A stretch of DNA of 12,713 nt from Ruminococcaceae bacterium UBA7147. GTDB lineage: Bacteria > Bacillota > Clostridia > Oscillospirales > Acutalibacteraceae. The position numbers and the translations under genes were made by a program. The notes beneath the pieces are model-generated. The model did not search any database and was not told the origin of the DNA. It was given only the letters and a program-made list of their open reading frames with translations. The stretch spans positions 2,015 through 14,727 of the forward strand of contig DKWR01000063.1 of the NCBI GenBank assembly GCA_002491825.1, written 5' to 3'. Each line of letters begins with the position of its first letter. The stretch's first letter is position 1. Shown one piece after another: positions 6,040 to 12,694 of this stretch.

Positions 6040-7047
6040 TTATTTGCTGACTTTTAATGTTTTAACGATTACGTCAATCGTATCAATTGCAAGTGCAAAC
6101 AGTATAACGCCCATAAAGAGAAGCTGAAAATTTGACAGAACAGCGGGAATTACACTTCCGCTTTCGGTGAAATAGCCTGTAATGCAGTCACGGTTTAAAA
6201 TGTTATCCCTTGCAAGCCAGATGACTGTGATAACAGCGGAAAGTGCGTTTGTTACAATCGAAGTAATCATAACCTTTTTGTTTCTTCTGCCCTCAATCAG
6301 CTTAACGGTTTCTCTTGTCATTCCGAGAACACCGAACAGCACGATTATATACCACGTTGAATGAATGGTGTCGATGTCAAAAATCGGAATCCACGTGTTC
6401 GTTTCTGTGACTATAAAGCTGAAAATCTGCGGACAAATCAGAAAAACGCTTAAAAATGCAATTGAAAATGCGATTCCGACAATCGGCTCAACCTTTGAGA
6501 TTTTTTCCTTTTTAACGGGAACAGGCGGCAGATTGTCAAGGTTGCCTGTGTTGTCAATTTTTACGTTTTTATGATAGAAAATTGCAAAAAGAATCGTAAC
6601 AAACGCAAATGCCCACACAAGCACCGACGGAACAGTTTCAAAAAGTTTTACAAACAAATCTCTGAAAAATATAATAAAGCTGTTTACGGTCAAAAAATCT
6701 GTATTCCCGAAACCGCTTAAAAGTGAAGAAATAACAGCGGCAAGGGCAATTCCGGAAGAGGCGCAGATAAGCACGATTTTCAGAACATATTTGTAGGTTG
6801 AGTAGTACGGCGAGCCGATAAGGCACTTGTCGGAATCGGGGTTGTACTGCTCGTAAAGCTCCTGCGGAGTGCCAAGCTCGGTAAGCACAACTCTGATGTC
6901 CTTTTCGCTCGGCGTTACGTTTCCGCACCGTTCGGTGAGCATATCATCAATTATCGTGCGAAGCTCTTCCGATACGTCAGCTCTGATTTTTTCGAGCAGA
7001 CGCTTTGTTGCGGCGTAGATATATCTTTCAATAAGGTCATTTGTCAT
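6040..7047 (-). CDS. HAAS-type membrane protein partnered with PadR
   Basis: A 335-aa protein. The first 70 residues form a soluble helical domain (RYIYAATKRLLEKIRADVSE ... TELGTPQELYEQY) typical of the HAAS / DUF1700-like domain that recurs in membrane proteins encoded beside PadR regulators. About six membrane segments follow. No enzymatic motif is seen. Such proteins are thought to serve in envelope sensing or signalling, but the ligand and output are unknown. The upstream-extended frame begins within the padR gene. ATG 7047 is preferred because GAGGAGG lies about 9 nt upstream, giving an 11-bp overlap with padR and likely translational coupling. No leftward terminator is evident after it. 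Confidence 0.8.
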   Translation of the reverse strand: MTNDLIERYIYAATKRLLEKIRADVSEELRTIIDDMLTERCGNVTPSEKDIRVVLTELGTPQELYEQYNPDSDKCLIGSPYYSTYKYVLKIVLICASSGIALAAVISSLLSGFGNTDFLTVNSFIIFFRDLFVKLFETVPSVLVWAFAFVTILFAIFYHKNVKIDNTGNLDNLPPVPVKKEKISKVEPIVGIAFSIAFLSVFLICPQIFSFIVTETNTWIPIFDIDTIHSTWYIIVLFGVLGMTRETVKLIEGRRNKKVMITSIVTNALSAVITVIWLARDNILNRDCITGYFTESGSVIPAVLSNFQLLFMGVILFALAIDTIDVIVKTLKVSK

Positions 7048-7390
7048 TATTATTTTCCTCCTCTGACAGCAGTTTATCAACATTCTGCGAAAATGTTTTC
7101 CACTGCTCTGTTGCCTTTTTGAGGACGATTAAGCCATCCTCGGTTATTTGGTAGTATTTTCTCGGCTTTGACTCGCTTGTTTCCCATTCGCTTTTTAAAA
7201 GTCCCTGTGATTCAAGTCGGCGCATAAGGGGATAGAGCGTGTTTGCCTCTATCGGGATTGAGTGATTTTGCAGTTCCTTTACAAGGTTGTAGCCGTACAT
7301 CGGCTTTTGAAGTCGGTTGAGTACAAGCAGTATCAGCGTTCCTCGACGAAGCTCCTGCATAAGTCCCGAAACAATGTCGTCGTGATTCAT
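7037..7390 (-). CDS. PadR-family transcriptional regulator
   Basis: A 117-aa winged-helix DNA-binding protein. It begins with a helix ending in LRRGTLILLVLNRLQ, then the family hallmark PMYGYNLVKEL, the recognition region IEANTLYPLMRRLESQGLL, and the wing with ESKPRKYYQITEDG. A short C-terminal helix follows, as in small PadR proteins. PadR proteins usually repress their own operon and a linked membrane or efflux protein, and lift on binding a small molecule or envelope signal. The overlapping HAAS membrane gene fits that pattern. GGTGGTGA lies about 7 nt before the ATG. The dyad at 7414-7435 is its likely autoregulatory site. Confidence 0.93.
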   Translation of the reverse strand: MNHDDIVSGLMQELRRGTLILLVLNRLQKPMYGYNLVKELQNHSIPIEANTLYPLMRRLESQGLLKSEWETSESKPRKYYQITEDGLIVLKKATEQWKTFSQNVDKLLSEEENNNDK

Positions 7391-7413
7391 ATTTTCACCA
7401 CCGTTTTGTGTTC

Positions 7414-7435
7414 AATAATATTGTGTGATATTATT
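7414..7435. promoter_or_regulatory. Dyad operator, probably PadR autoregulatory
   Basis: AATAATAT (7414-7421) and ATATTATT (7428-7435) form a perfect 8-bp dyad around TGTGTG, 24 bp upstream of the padR ATG and over the -10 region. PadR sites are typically AT-rich dyads of this kind, so autorepression is the natural reading, but binding is inferred. Confidence 0.55.
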
Positions 7436-7455
7436 ATACTGTGTAACTATGTCAA
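7428..7455 (-). promoter_or_regulatory. padR operon promoter
   Basis: On the minus strand a consensus TTGACA occupies 7455-7450. A TAATAT -10 follows with a 16-bp spacer at 7433-7428. A better TATAAT at 7438-7433 is only 11 bp away, so the exact -10 is uncertain. The region overlaps the dyad. Confidence 0.5.
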
Positions 7456-7467
7456 GAGAAAAAATAA

Positions 7468-7505
7468 AAAAGCTGTGAAATTCAAAAATTGCTTTCACAG
7501 CTTTT
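7468..7505 (-). terminator. Leftward intrinsic terminator
   Basis: AAAAGCTGTGAAA (7468-7480) and TTTCACAGCTTTT (7493-7505) form a perfect 13-bp stem with a 12-nt loop. On the minus strand it is followed by TTTATTTTTTC. It insulates padR from leftward transcripts coming from argS or from the 7785-7988 ORF. Confidence 0.85.
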
Positions 7506-7616
7506 GGGATTATTGTGTTATTGAATAAGCCAAATGAAATATATCGTTGTGCATTGTTAAGACTAAAAATACACAAAATGTATGAAATATAAAATCATCT
7601 TTTGATATTAATCAGT

Positions 7617-7644
7617 GTAGGGAACGGTCAAGACCGTTCCCTAC
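7617..7644. repeat. Perfect 13-bp palindrome, GTAGGGAACGGTC family
   Basis: GTAGGGAACGGTC, AA, then GACCGTTCCCTAC: a perfect stem. The same 13-bp arm occurs at 12616 and 12682. Positions 7506-7616 between the terminator and this palindrome contain nothing I can identify. Confidence 0.85.
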
Positions 7645-7700
7645 ATTTGAATGTGGCTATTTTATTAATAAAATTGATAATTATTAGAATTAACACAGTT

Positions 7701-7778
7701 GTAGGGAACGACCCTTGTGTCGTTCCTAATGGAAATTCATCTGACTTATGTAGGAACAACACAGGGGTTGTTCCCTAC
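7701..7778. repeat. Pair of inverted palindromes, variant cores
   Basis: Palindrome A (7701-7728) has GGAACGAC/GTCGTTCC arms with a CCTTGT loop. Palindrome B (7750-7778) has GGAACAAC/GTTGTTCC arms with an ACAGGG loop. B is essentially A reversed and complemented, so the pair forms a larger inverted repeat about 21 bp apart. Ends are GTAGGGAAC / TTCCCTAC as in the other copies, but the inner arms differ while keeping pairing. Confidence 0.8.
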
Positions 7779-7784
7779 GATTGT

Positions 7785-7988
7785 TTACAAGAATTGTGTA
7801 TTTTGAGTTTTAACGTATTGATAGTCTGTACAATTTTTTTCAGTTTCTGCAATTACATTATCAAGATATTTGTCAAGTTCGTTAAGTGTACAATCTGTTA
7901 CACCGGATAATCTATTCTTTTCAACTGCAAGAAGTTCTTCCGTCAGATTGATAAGCAATTCAGATTTTTTGTAATTACTAATTTCCAT
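7785..7988 (-). CDS. Doubtful 67-aa antitoxin-like ORF, possibly truncated
   Basis: The predicted protein is acidic and helical. Its middle, LLAVEKNRLSGVTDCTLNEL then DKYLDNVIAE, resembles the C-terminal region of RelB/Phd-type antitoxins that carry an 'E-x-x-R-x-x-G-x-x-x-y-t-l-d-E' pattern. No toxin gene is adjacent. There is no Shine-Dalgarno sequence before the ATG, and a -10-like CATAAT ends one base before it. The ORF stops 7 bp from the palindrome at 7750-7778, so its 3' end may have been altered by that insertion. It could be a remnant, or non-coding. Resemblance is from memory of family patterns only. Confidence 0.35.
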   Translation of the reverse strand: MEISNYKKSELLINLTEELLAVEKNRLSGVTDCTLNELDKYLDNVIAETEKNCTDYQYVKTQNTQFL

Positions 7989-8039
7989 AATTATGATAAT
8001 TTGACTTTATATTTCAATATTTTTCAGGTTTTCCTATTT

Positions 8040-9776
8040 TTACATACTCTCGGGACAGCTTATGTTGAACATTGTCAGCACGTTTTTGATTACCGCCCTT
8101 ACGCAGTCGCAGAGCGCAAGCCTTGCCTGCATAAGTCCCTCGTCCTCGCCCTTAACACGGCAGGCGTTGTAGAACTTGTGGAACAGCGTTGCGAGCTGTG
8201 TTACATAGCGTGTAATCTTTGTCGGGTCATAGTCCTTTGCGGCGCTGATAATCTCGCTTGTGTAGGAAGCAAGGTGATTGATAAGCTCACGTTCCTCTGG
8301 AGCAGTCAGCAGAGCAAGCTCCTCTGTGCTGCACTCACGTGGATTGATTCCGTCCTTTGCAAGCGACTTGAAAATACTGCAAATTCTTGCGTGTGCATAC
8401 TGGACGTAGTAAACGGGATTCTGATTGTCCTGACTTACTGCAAGGTCAAGGTCAAAATCCATCTGTGTGTTAGCCTCTCTTGTGTTGAACAGGAATCTTG
8501 CGCTGTCAACGGGTACTTCGTCAAGTAAATCTCCGAGCTGAATAGCCTTGCCCGTACGCTTGCTCATTCTTACAAGCTCGCCGTTTCTTACGAGCTTTAC
8601 AAGCTGCATAAGCACAACGTCAAGTTTATCGCCGTTATAGCCAATAGCGTCCATTGCGCCCTTCATTCTCATAACGTGACCGTGGTGGTCGGCACCCCAA
8701 ACGTCAATAAGAGTAGTAAAACCTCTGTCAAATTTATTCTTGTGATACGCAATGTCAGCAGTAAAGTAGGTGGGGTTGCCGTTCTGGCGGATAAGCACGT
8801 CGTCCTTTAATTCAAGGTTGTCAATGTACTTCTGACTTTTGCCCTCTTTTAATAGCTTTTCGGTGAGCACCTCTTTGTTTTTGTACCAGATTGCTCCCTC
8901 TTTTTCATATGTCAAGCCCTTTTCTGTGAGCAAATCGACAACAGCCTTTACTGCTCCGCTCTTGTGAAGCTCGCTTTCAAAGAACCACTTGTCGTAGAAG
9001 ATTTTGTACTTCGCCATATCATCCTGCATCTTCTTGATGTTCTTCGGAAGAGCAAAGCCGACGAGTGCGCTTTTGCGCTCCTCGCTCGAAGCGTTTACAA
9101 GACTGTCGCCATTGAGGTCTGCGTATTCCTGTGCAAGCTCTGTGATGTCTGTACCCTGATAGCCGTCCTCGGGAAATTCAATTTCATCGCCCTTGAAAAT
9201 CTGAAGATAACGAGCCTCAAGCGAACAGCCAAACTTTTCAATCTGATTGCCTGCGTCGTTGACGTAGAACTCACGCCATACGCTGTAGCCTGCTTTGTCA
9301 AGCACTGCGGCAAGGCAGTCACCGAGCGCACCGCCTCTTGCGTTGCCCATATGCATAGGACCTGTCGGGTTTGCCGAAACGAACTCAACCATCACCTTTT
9401 CGTCTGCACCAAATTCACTTCTGCCGTAATTTTCGGGGTCGCTCTGAATCTCTCTGATTACGTTTGAATAGAACTCCGTTCCGAGGAAGAAGTTGATAAA
9501 TCCCGGCCCTGCCGTTTCAAAGCGTTCGCACATTGTACCCTCAAGGTCAAGATTAGCAGTTATAGCCTGCGCAATTTTGAACGGCGGCATTCTGAAAGAT
9601 TTTGCGCCAGCCATTGCGGCGTTTGTTGCAAAATCGCCGTGAGTTCTGTCGGCAGGAGTTTCTATAATAAACTGCACAGGCTCTGCCTGCGGAAGCTCTC
9701 CGTTCTCGATTGCCTTGTTAATTGCGTTTGTAATTGCCTTTTTAAGCATATTGACCGCTTTTGCGTAAGTGTCCAT
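8040..9776 (-). CDS. argS: Arginyl-tRNA synthetase
   Basis: A 578-aa cytosolic class I synthetase that charges tRNA-Arg with arginine using ATP. The N-terminal Arg-specific domain (1-110) includes TPADRTHGDFATNAAM. The catalytic core has FVSANPTGPMHMGNARGG (132-149), where HMGN is the HIGH-type motif, and RMSKRTG (403-409) as the KMSKS-type loop. The C-terminal DALR anticodon-binding region includes YYVQYAHARICSIF. Length is normal for the family. ATG 9776 is preferred to the longer frame because GAGGAT lies 5-6 nt upstream, and it leaves 1 nt after the DUF1934 stop. The two genes are therefore translationally coupled. Confidence 0.97.
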   Translation of the reverse strand: MDTYAKAVNMLKKAITNAINKAIENGELPQAEPVQFIIETPADRTHGDFATNAAMAGAKSFRMPPFKIAQAITANLDLEGTMCERFETAGPGFINFFLGTEFYSNVIREIQSDPENYGRSEFGADEKVMVEFVSANPTGPMHMGNARGGALGDCLAAVLDKAGYSVWREFYVNDAGNQIEKFGCSLEARYLQIFKGDEIEFPEDGYQGTDITELAQEYADLNGDSLVNASSEERKSALVGFALPKNIKKMQDDMAKYKIFYDKWFFESELHKSGAVKAVVDLLTEKGLTYEKEGAIWYKNKEVLTEKLLKEGKSQKYIDNLELKDDVLIRQNGNPTYFTADIAYHKNKFDRGFTTLIDVWGADHHGHVMRMKGAMDAIGYNGDKLDVVLMQLVKLVRNGELVRMSKRTGKAIQLGDLLDEVPVDSARFLFNTREANTQMDFDLDLAVSQDNQNPVYYVQYAHARICSIFKSLAKDGINPRECSTEELALLTAPEERELINHLASYTSEIISAAKDYDPTKITRYVTQLATLFHKFYNACRVKGEDEGLMQARLALCDCVRAVIKNVLTMFNISCPESM

Positions 9777-9777
9777 T

Positions 9778-10224
9778 TTAATCCTCATTCCTGTTATTTT
9801 TTTCTTCAACCGTTATTTTAAATCTGTTTTCGCTTACAAGGTCGGTGTTGAAGTCGAGCGTGTAGCTCACCTCAAGCGTGCCACCTTTTTCGTTAAGCGT
9901 ATTTTTCATAGTCTTTGTAAAAACGCCTATCATCAAATCGCCTGCAATCGTCTGGTAAAGGCACTGGTGACGTCTGCCCTTTTCAAGCATAAGACGTGAC
10001 TGTGTTTCGCCCTTTCTTATGATAGTGACGATGTTGTCCTCAACCTTGATGAGGTTGTCGGAGTGGTTGCTCGGATTTTCCTCGTCATACTCCTTGTAGC
10101 CGATGTAGCAGTGATTCTTTTTTATCATATAATTGCCCGAGGTGAGCACCTCAACCTTGTCGGTTTCACCGTCAAGCGTCTGTTCTCCGATTATCGAAAT
10201 CAGATATTTTTCCTTATCAGCCAT
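9778..10224 (-). CDS. DUF1934 beta-barrel protein (YwiB-like)
   Basis: A 148-aa DUF1934 protein, family fold calycin/lipocalin-like beta barrel, molecular function unknown. Alternating beta-strand patterns run throughout: YLISIIGEQTL at the start, then NYMIKKNHCYIGYKEYDEEN, IVTIIRKGETQSRLMLEKGR and a C-terminal GGTLEVSYTLDFNTDLVSEN strand pair. It precedes argS by 1 nt. The same ywiB-argS order in Bacillus subtilis makes this a conserved Firmicutes linkage and supports the family call. AAAGGAT lies about 7 nt before the ATG. No promoter of its own is clear. Read-through from murI is possible, though a 311-bp gap with a repeat intervenes. Confidence 0.88.
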   Translation of the reverse strand: MADKEKYLISIIGEQTLDGETDKVEVLTSGNYMIKKNHCYIGYKEYDEENPSNHSDNLIKVEDNIVTIIRKGETQSRLMLEKGRRHQCLYQTIAGDLMIGVFTKTMKNTLNEKGGTLEVSYTLDFNTDLVSENRFKITVEEKNNRNED

Positions 10225-10267
10225 GTTTTATCCTTTTAAATTCAATTTATTGTTTATAGACTTTAAT

Positions 10268-10533
10268 AGTTTGGAGTGTGGAGTTTGGAGTGTGAAGTTA
10301 AGGGTCGCTTCGCTCCGAATTTATAATAATTCGTGTTGTTAGAAAATGTTTGTTTGCTGAATTGCCTTGTTCTATCGGTTAAGTTTTGGCGAACACAGTT
10401 CGCCGCTACAATTAAAAAAATATATCTCTGCGGCAACGCCGCATATAAATTAATTCGGGCAATAAACCTATAAATTATTGCAAACTATCCACTCGACCGA
10501 AACTCCACACTCAACACTTCAAACTCTAAACTC
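10268..10533. repeat. 266-bp element with inverted GAGTGTGGAGTT arms
   Basis: The left arm (10268-10299) is a 14-bp tandem repeat, AGTTTGGAGTGTGG then AGTTTGGAGTGTGA. The right arm (10501-10533) reads, reversed, as the same GAGTTTGGAGTGTGGAGTT-like pattern, giving long imperfect inverted arms. Inside lie perfect hairpins, GGCGAAC/GTTCGCC at 10388-10404 and TGCGGC/GCCGCA at 10429-10443, plus a GGGTCGCTTCGCTCCGA stretch at about 10302-10318. There is no ORF of merit. It fills almost the whole gap between murI and the DUF1934 gene and abuts the murI stop codon. A non-autonomous mobile element or composite of several is likely. Confidence 0.6.
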
Positions 10534-10535
10534 TT

Positions 10536-11354
10536 TCAGTATTGCTCAATGTCAATCTGCGTAACCTTGTGTTCCATATCACGTCCGAGGAAAAGTCCTG
10601 CAACGCTTTCAAAGCCGTCGGGTGTGTCGCTGACGTAAAATTCAGGGTTCTTTTGCGTGCAGTCGTCATTGAGAAGATTCTGTTCCTTTAAAATTTTAGC
10701 GGCATAAACAGCCGTTTCGTATCCCGAGTCGACCAGTGTAACGCTTTCTCCCATAAAGTCGGAAATTGCGTCCCTTAAAAGCGGATAGTGCGTACAGCCT
10801 AAAATCAGCGTGTCAATTCCCTCGTCCTTAAGCTCTGAGAGATAGCGTCTGACAACAAGGCGCACAATCTGGTCGTCACGACAGATTATTCCGCTTTCAA
10901 CCAGCGGTACAAACAGCGGACAAGCCTGCTCGTAAACCTTGAAATCGGGATTTAATTTTTCAAGCCTTAATTTGTAACTGTGACTTCCGATTGTTGCGGC
11001 TGTGCCGATAATTCCGATTTTGCCGTTTTTCGTCTTGTGAGCGGCGGTAAAGGCTGTAGGATTCACAACGCCTGTATAGGGAACAGAGAGCTTTTTTTCA
11101 AGCTCGTCCCCTGCAACGGAGCTTACCGTACCGCAGGCGGCTACAACCATTTTTACGTTGTTTTCAAGCAGGAATGACGTATCCTGAAATGCATATTTTT
11201 TAATTGTGTCACGGCTTCGGTTGCCGTAGGGCACTCTGCCCGTATCGCCGAAATATATGATTTTTTCGTTCGGAAGAACGTGCAGAAACTCCTTAACTGC
11301 GCTCAGTCCGCCGAGTCCGGAGTCGAAAACTCCGATTGCGTTTCGGGATGACAT
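10536..11354 (-). CDS. murI: Glutamate racemase
   Basis: A 272-aa cytosolic cofactor-independent racemase converting L- to D-glutamate for peptidoglycan. Motifs are FDSGLGGLS (10-18), GDTGRVPYG (36-44), the first catalytic Cys C74 in AACGTVSS, and the second C187 in LGCTHYPLL (185-193), with H189. The first catalytic motif reads CGT instead of the common CNT, a variation I believe occurs in some Clostridia. The other active-site residues are present. Normal length. GAAGG lies about 8 nt before the ATG. A promoter is visible at 11392-11420. The element at 10268-10533 follows without an obvious terminator. Confidence 0.95.
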   Translation of the reverse strand: MSSRNAIGVFDSGLGGLSAVKEFLHVLPNEKIIYFGDTGRVPYGNRSRDTIKKYAFQDTSFLLENNVKMVVAACGTVSSVAGDELEKKLSVPYTGVVNPTAFTAAHKTKNGKIGIIGTAATIGSHSYKLRLEKLNPDFKVYEQACPLFVPLVESGIICRDDQIVRLVVRRYLSELKDEGIDTLILGCTHYPLLRDAISDFMGESVTLVDSGYETAVYAAKILKEQNLLNDDCTQKNPEFYVSDTPDGFESVAGLFLGRDMEHKVTQIDIEQY

Positions 11355-11391
11355 ACTATAACCTTCTTTTTTATTGATGTATACAGATTAA

Positions 11392-11420
11392 ATAATAACA
11401 TATTAAGTCGATTGTTGCAA
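11392..11420 (-). promoter_or_regulatory. murI promoter
   Basis: On the minus strand TTGCAA (11420-11415), a 17-bp spacer and TATTAT (11397-11392) lie about 38 bp before the murI ATG. Confidence 0.5.
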
Positions 11421-11452
11421 GTAAAAATCAATTTATTTATTAGTTAAAACCT

Positions 11453-11481
11453 TTGACAAATGAGGTAATTAATTGTATAAT
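11453..11481 (+). promoter_or_regulatory. Perfect-consensus promoter of the 263-aa unknown gene
   Basis: TTGACA (11453-11458), exactly 17 bp, then TATAAT (11476-11481): a full sigma-A consensus. The first TTG of the long open frame is this -35 box, so that TTG cannot be the translation start. Transcription should begin near 11488. Confidence 0.9.
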
Positions 11482-11515
11482 GGCAGATATAAGTATATCC
11501 GAGAGGAAGATTAAT

Positions 11516-12307
11516 TTGGAATATAAAAAGGCATTTGATTTAATAGTAGGCAAGGTTGAAGCAGAGCTTGTTAAAATAGGCTATACAAGGCAGAAGGTTG
11601 CAACCGATAACGAAAACGAGCTTGTTGCACTTTTTACAAGTCAGAATATTGCATATTCTGTTGTGTACTTCAAGGACAAACAGCAGATGGTGCTCCGTTC
11701 CTGCACAATGACCGAGGACGGTCCAGACAACGAGTGGAAAACTCTTGCAACGTGGCTTTACGACGATGAATTTGCAGAGCAGAAGGACGCCGAGAGTATT
11801 GCAAACGACTTTGTAGAGGGTGTTTCGGGCACAATTGCAATCAAGCGTGCAAAGCAGGTTAAGCAGAAAAAGAAGAAGGACGACGACGGAACAGCTACCC
11901 CGAAATTTCTTGCAAAGCGTTTTGTAACATATTTCCCCGAATTAAGAGATGAAATCAAGAACGAGGAGGATTGCTACTTCCCGTTCAGAGGTGCGACCTT
12001 TGCAAAGGAGCATATTGCTCCCAAGGTTGCGGCATATATCAAAAGAGCGTCAAAGCCCGAGCTAGAAAAGTTTGCTGGCGTGTTTAATCTACAGTACGGC
12101 AACGGCGACGTTGACACACGTTCAATCATTACGGTTGTAATTTTAAACAGCCTTTCAAATGAAGAGTTTGAAAGCATTTTTGAATATTTTGACGACGACC
12201 TTAAAAAAGCGTCAAAGGCGGCAAGAAAGTACAAGGGCAAGAATGTAAAACCCGAAAAGCCGAAAAAGAGAAATGTTTCAAAGGCTACAAATTTAAAGAA
12301 CTCATAA
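11516..12307 (+). CDS. Unknown 263-aa two-domain protein
   Basis: I cannot name its function. Two segments are joined by a Lys/Asp-rich linker (about 110-129, KQKKKKDDDG). The N-terminal domain (1-105) starts EYKKAFDLIVGKVEAELVKI and looks alpha/beta with Trp and Asp-rich turns. The C-terminal domain (about 133-236) starts AKRFVTYFPELRDEIKNEED and is helical. It may belong to a DUF7674-like family of small uncharacterised domains (from memory, unverified). The tail is very basic (RKYKGKNVKPEKPKKR) and could bind nucleic acid. There is no signal peptide or membrane segment. TTG 11516 is chosen as start: GAGAGGAAG lies 7-8 nt upstream and downstream of the promoter. No terminator precedes the riboswitch promoter. 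Confidence 0.8.
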   Translation: MEYKKAFDLIVGKVEAELVKIGYTRQKVATDNENELVALFTSQNIAYSVVYFKDKQQMVLRSCTMTEDGPDNEWKTLATWLYDDEFAEQKDAESIANDFVEGVSGTIAIKRAKQVKQKKKKDDDGTATPKFLAKRFVTYFPELRDEIKNEEDCYFPFRGATFAKEHIAPKVAAYIKRASKPELEKFAGVFNLQYGNGDVDTRSIITVVILNSLSNEEFESIFEYFDDDLKKASKAARKYKGKNVKPEKPKKRNVSKATNLKNS

Positions 12308-12315
12308 AAACATAG

Positions 12316-12343
12316 TTGACAAATAATAAATACGATATATAAT
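12316..12343 (+). promoter_or_regulatory. Promoter of the FMN-riboswitch transcript
   Basis: TTGACA (12316-12321), a 16-bp spacer and TATAAT (12338-12343). Transcription should start about 12350, just before the aptamer. Confidence 0.8.
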
Positions 12344-12356
12344 ATAAATAACGGTT

Positions 12357-12469
12357 GTCTTCGGGGCGGAGTGAAATTCTCCACCGGCGGTTATAGTCCG
12401 CGAACAAGCAATGCTTGCCGAGTCTGTGAAATTCAGACACCGACGGTTAAAGTCCGGATACGAGAAGAA
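12357..12469 (+). promoter_or_regulatory. FMN riboswitch (RFN element) aptamer
   Basis: Conserved RFN blocks appear in order. TCTTCGGGGCGGAGTGAAAT opens the aptamer, then TCTCCACCGGCGGTTATAGT and CCGCGA. A variable arm follows (CAAGCA/TGCTTG at 12405-12416), then TCTGTGAAATTCAGACACCG, ACGGTTAAAGTCCGGAT and GAGAAGA. P1 closes by TCTTC (12358-12362) with GAAGA (12464-12468). It binds flavin mononucleotide and turns off downstream riboflavin synthesis or transport genes when FMN is plentiful. The regulated gene (a riboflavin transporter or rib operon) should lie beyond 12713. Confidence 0.97.
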
Positions 12470-12523
12470 TCAGCTTTGGTTTCGCAATTTTAATTTGCGG
12501 AACATCTTGAGTTGTTTTATCGG

Positions 12524-12557
12524 AAAGCTTCGCAGATACTGCGGAGCTTTTTTGTTT
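12524..12557 (+). terminator. Riboswitch expression-platform terminator
   Basis: AAAGCTTCGCAG (12524-12535), loop ATA, CTGCGGAGCTTT (12539-12550), then TTTGTTTT. The 12-bp stem has one G-T pair. It lies about 55 nt after the aptamer, as expected for FMN-induced premature termination. A weaker hairpin, TTCGCAA/TTGCGGAA (about 12481-12502), lies between them and may take part in antitermination. Confidence 0.88.
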
Positions 12558-12615
12558 TCCTCGACAGCCGATTTGCAGTATTTTGTAAAATCTATAAAAT
12601 AGTTCAATTTTTATT

Positions 12616-12694
12616 GTAGGGAACGGTCTTGACCGTTCCGAGTCGGTTAAGAGTTGGCTTGTAAATCTGCGGAACGGTCAAGACCGTTCCCTAC
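12616..12694. repeat. Palindrome of palindromes after the FMN riboswitch
   Basis: A perfect 25-bp inverted repeat (12616-12640 against 12670-12694) encloses 29 bp. Each arm is itself a hairpin: GTAGGGAACGGTC-TT-GACCGTTCC on the left, GGAACGGTC-AA-GACCGTTCCCTAC on the right. The arm sequence is shared with 7617-7644. It lies in the leader RNA between the riboswitch terminator and the unseen downstream gene, so it would be transcribed when the switch is on. Confidence 0.9.

Noticed and set aside
5803..6057. 84-aa plus-strand frame
   Set aside because: It lies within the MITE-like element and runs through a terminator, with no ribosome-binding site.
7617..7778. CRISPR-like repeat array
   Set aside because: Repeats are self-palindromic, differ in core, alternate in orientation and have irregular spacing, and no cas genes are present.
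7602..7910. 102-aa plus-strand frame
   Set aside because: It is built from translated palindromes and has no supporting start signal.
8001..8528. 175-aa plus-strand frame, and the 8964-9467 plus frame
   Set aside because: Antisense shadows of argS, whose catalytic and anticodon-binding motifs are intact in the minus frame.
12411..12602. 63-aa frame starting in the FMN riboswitch
   Set aside because: It runs through the aptamer and the terminator hairpin, which are conserved RNA structures, and lacks a ribosome-binding site.
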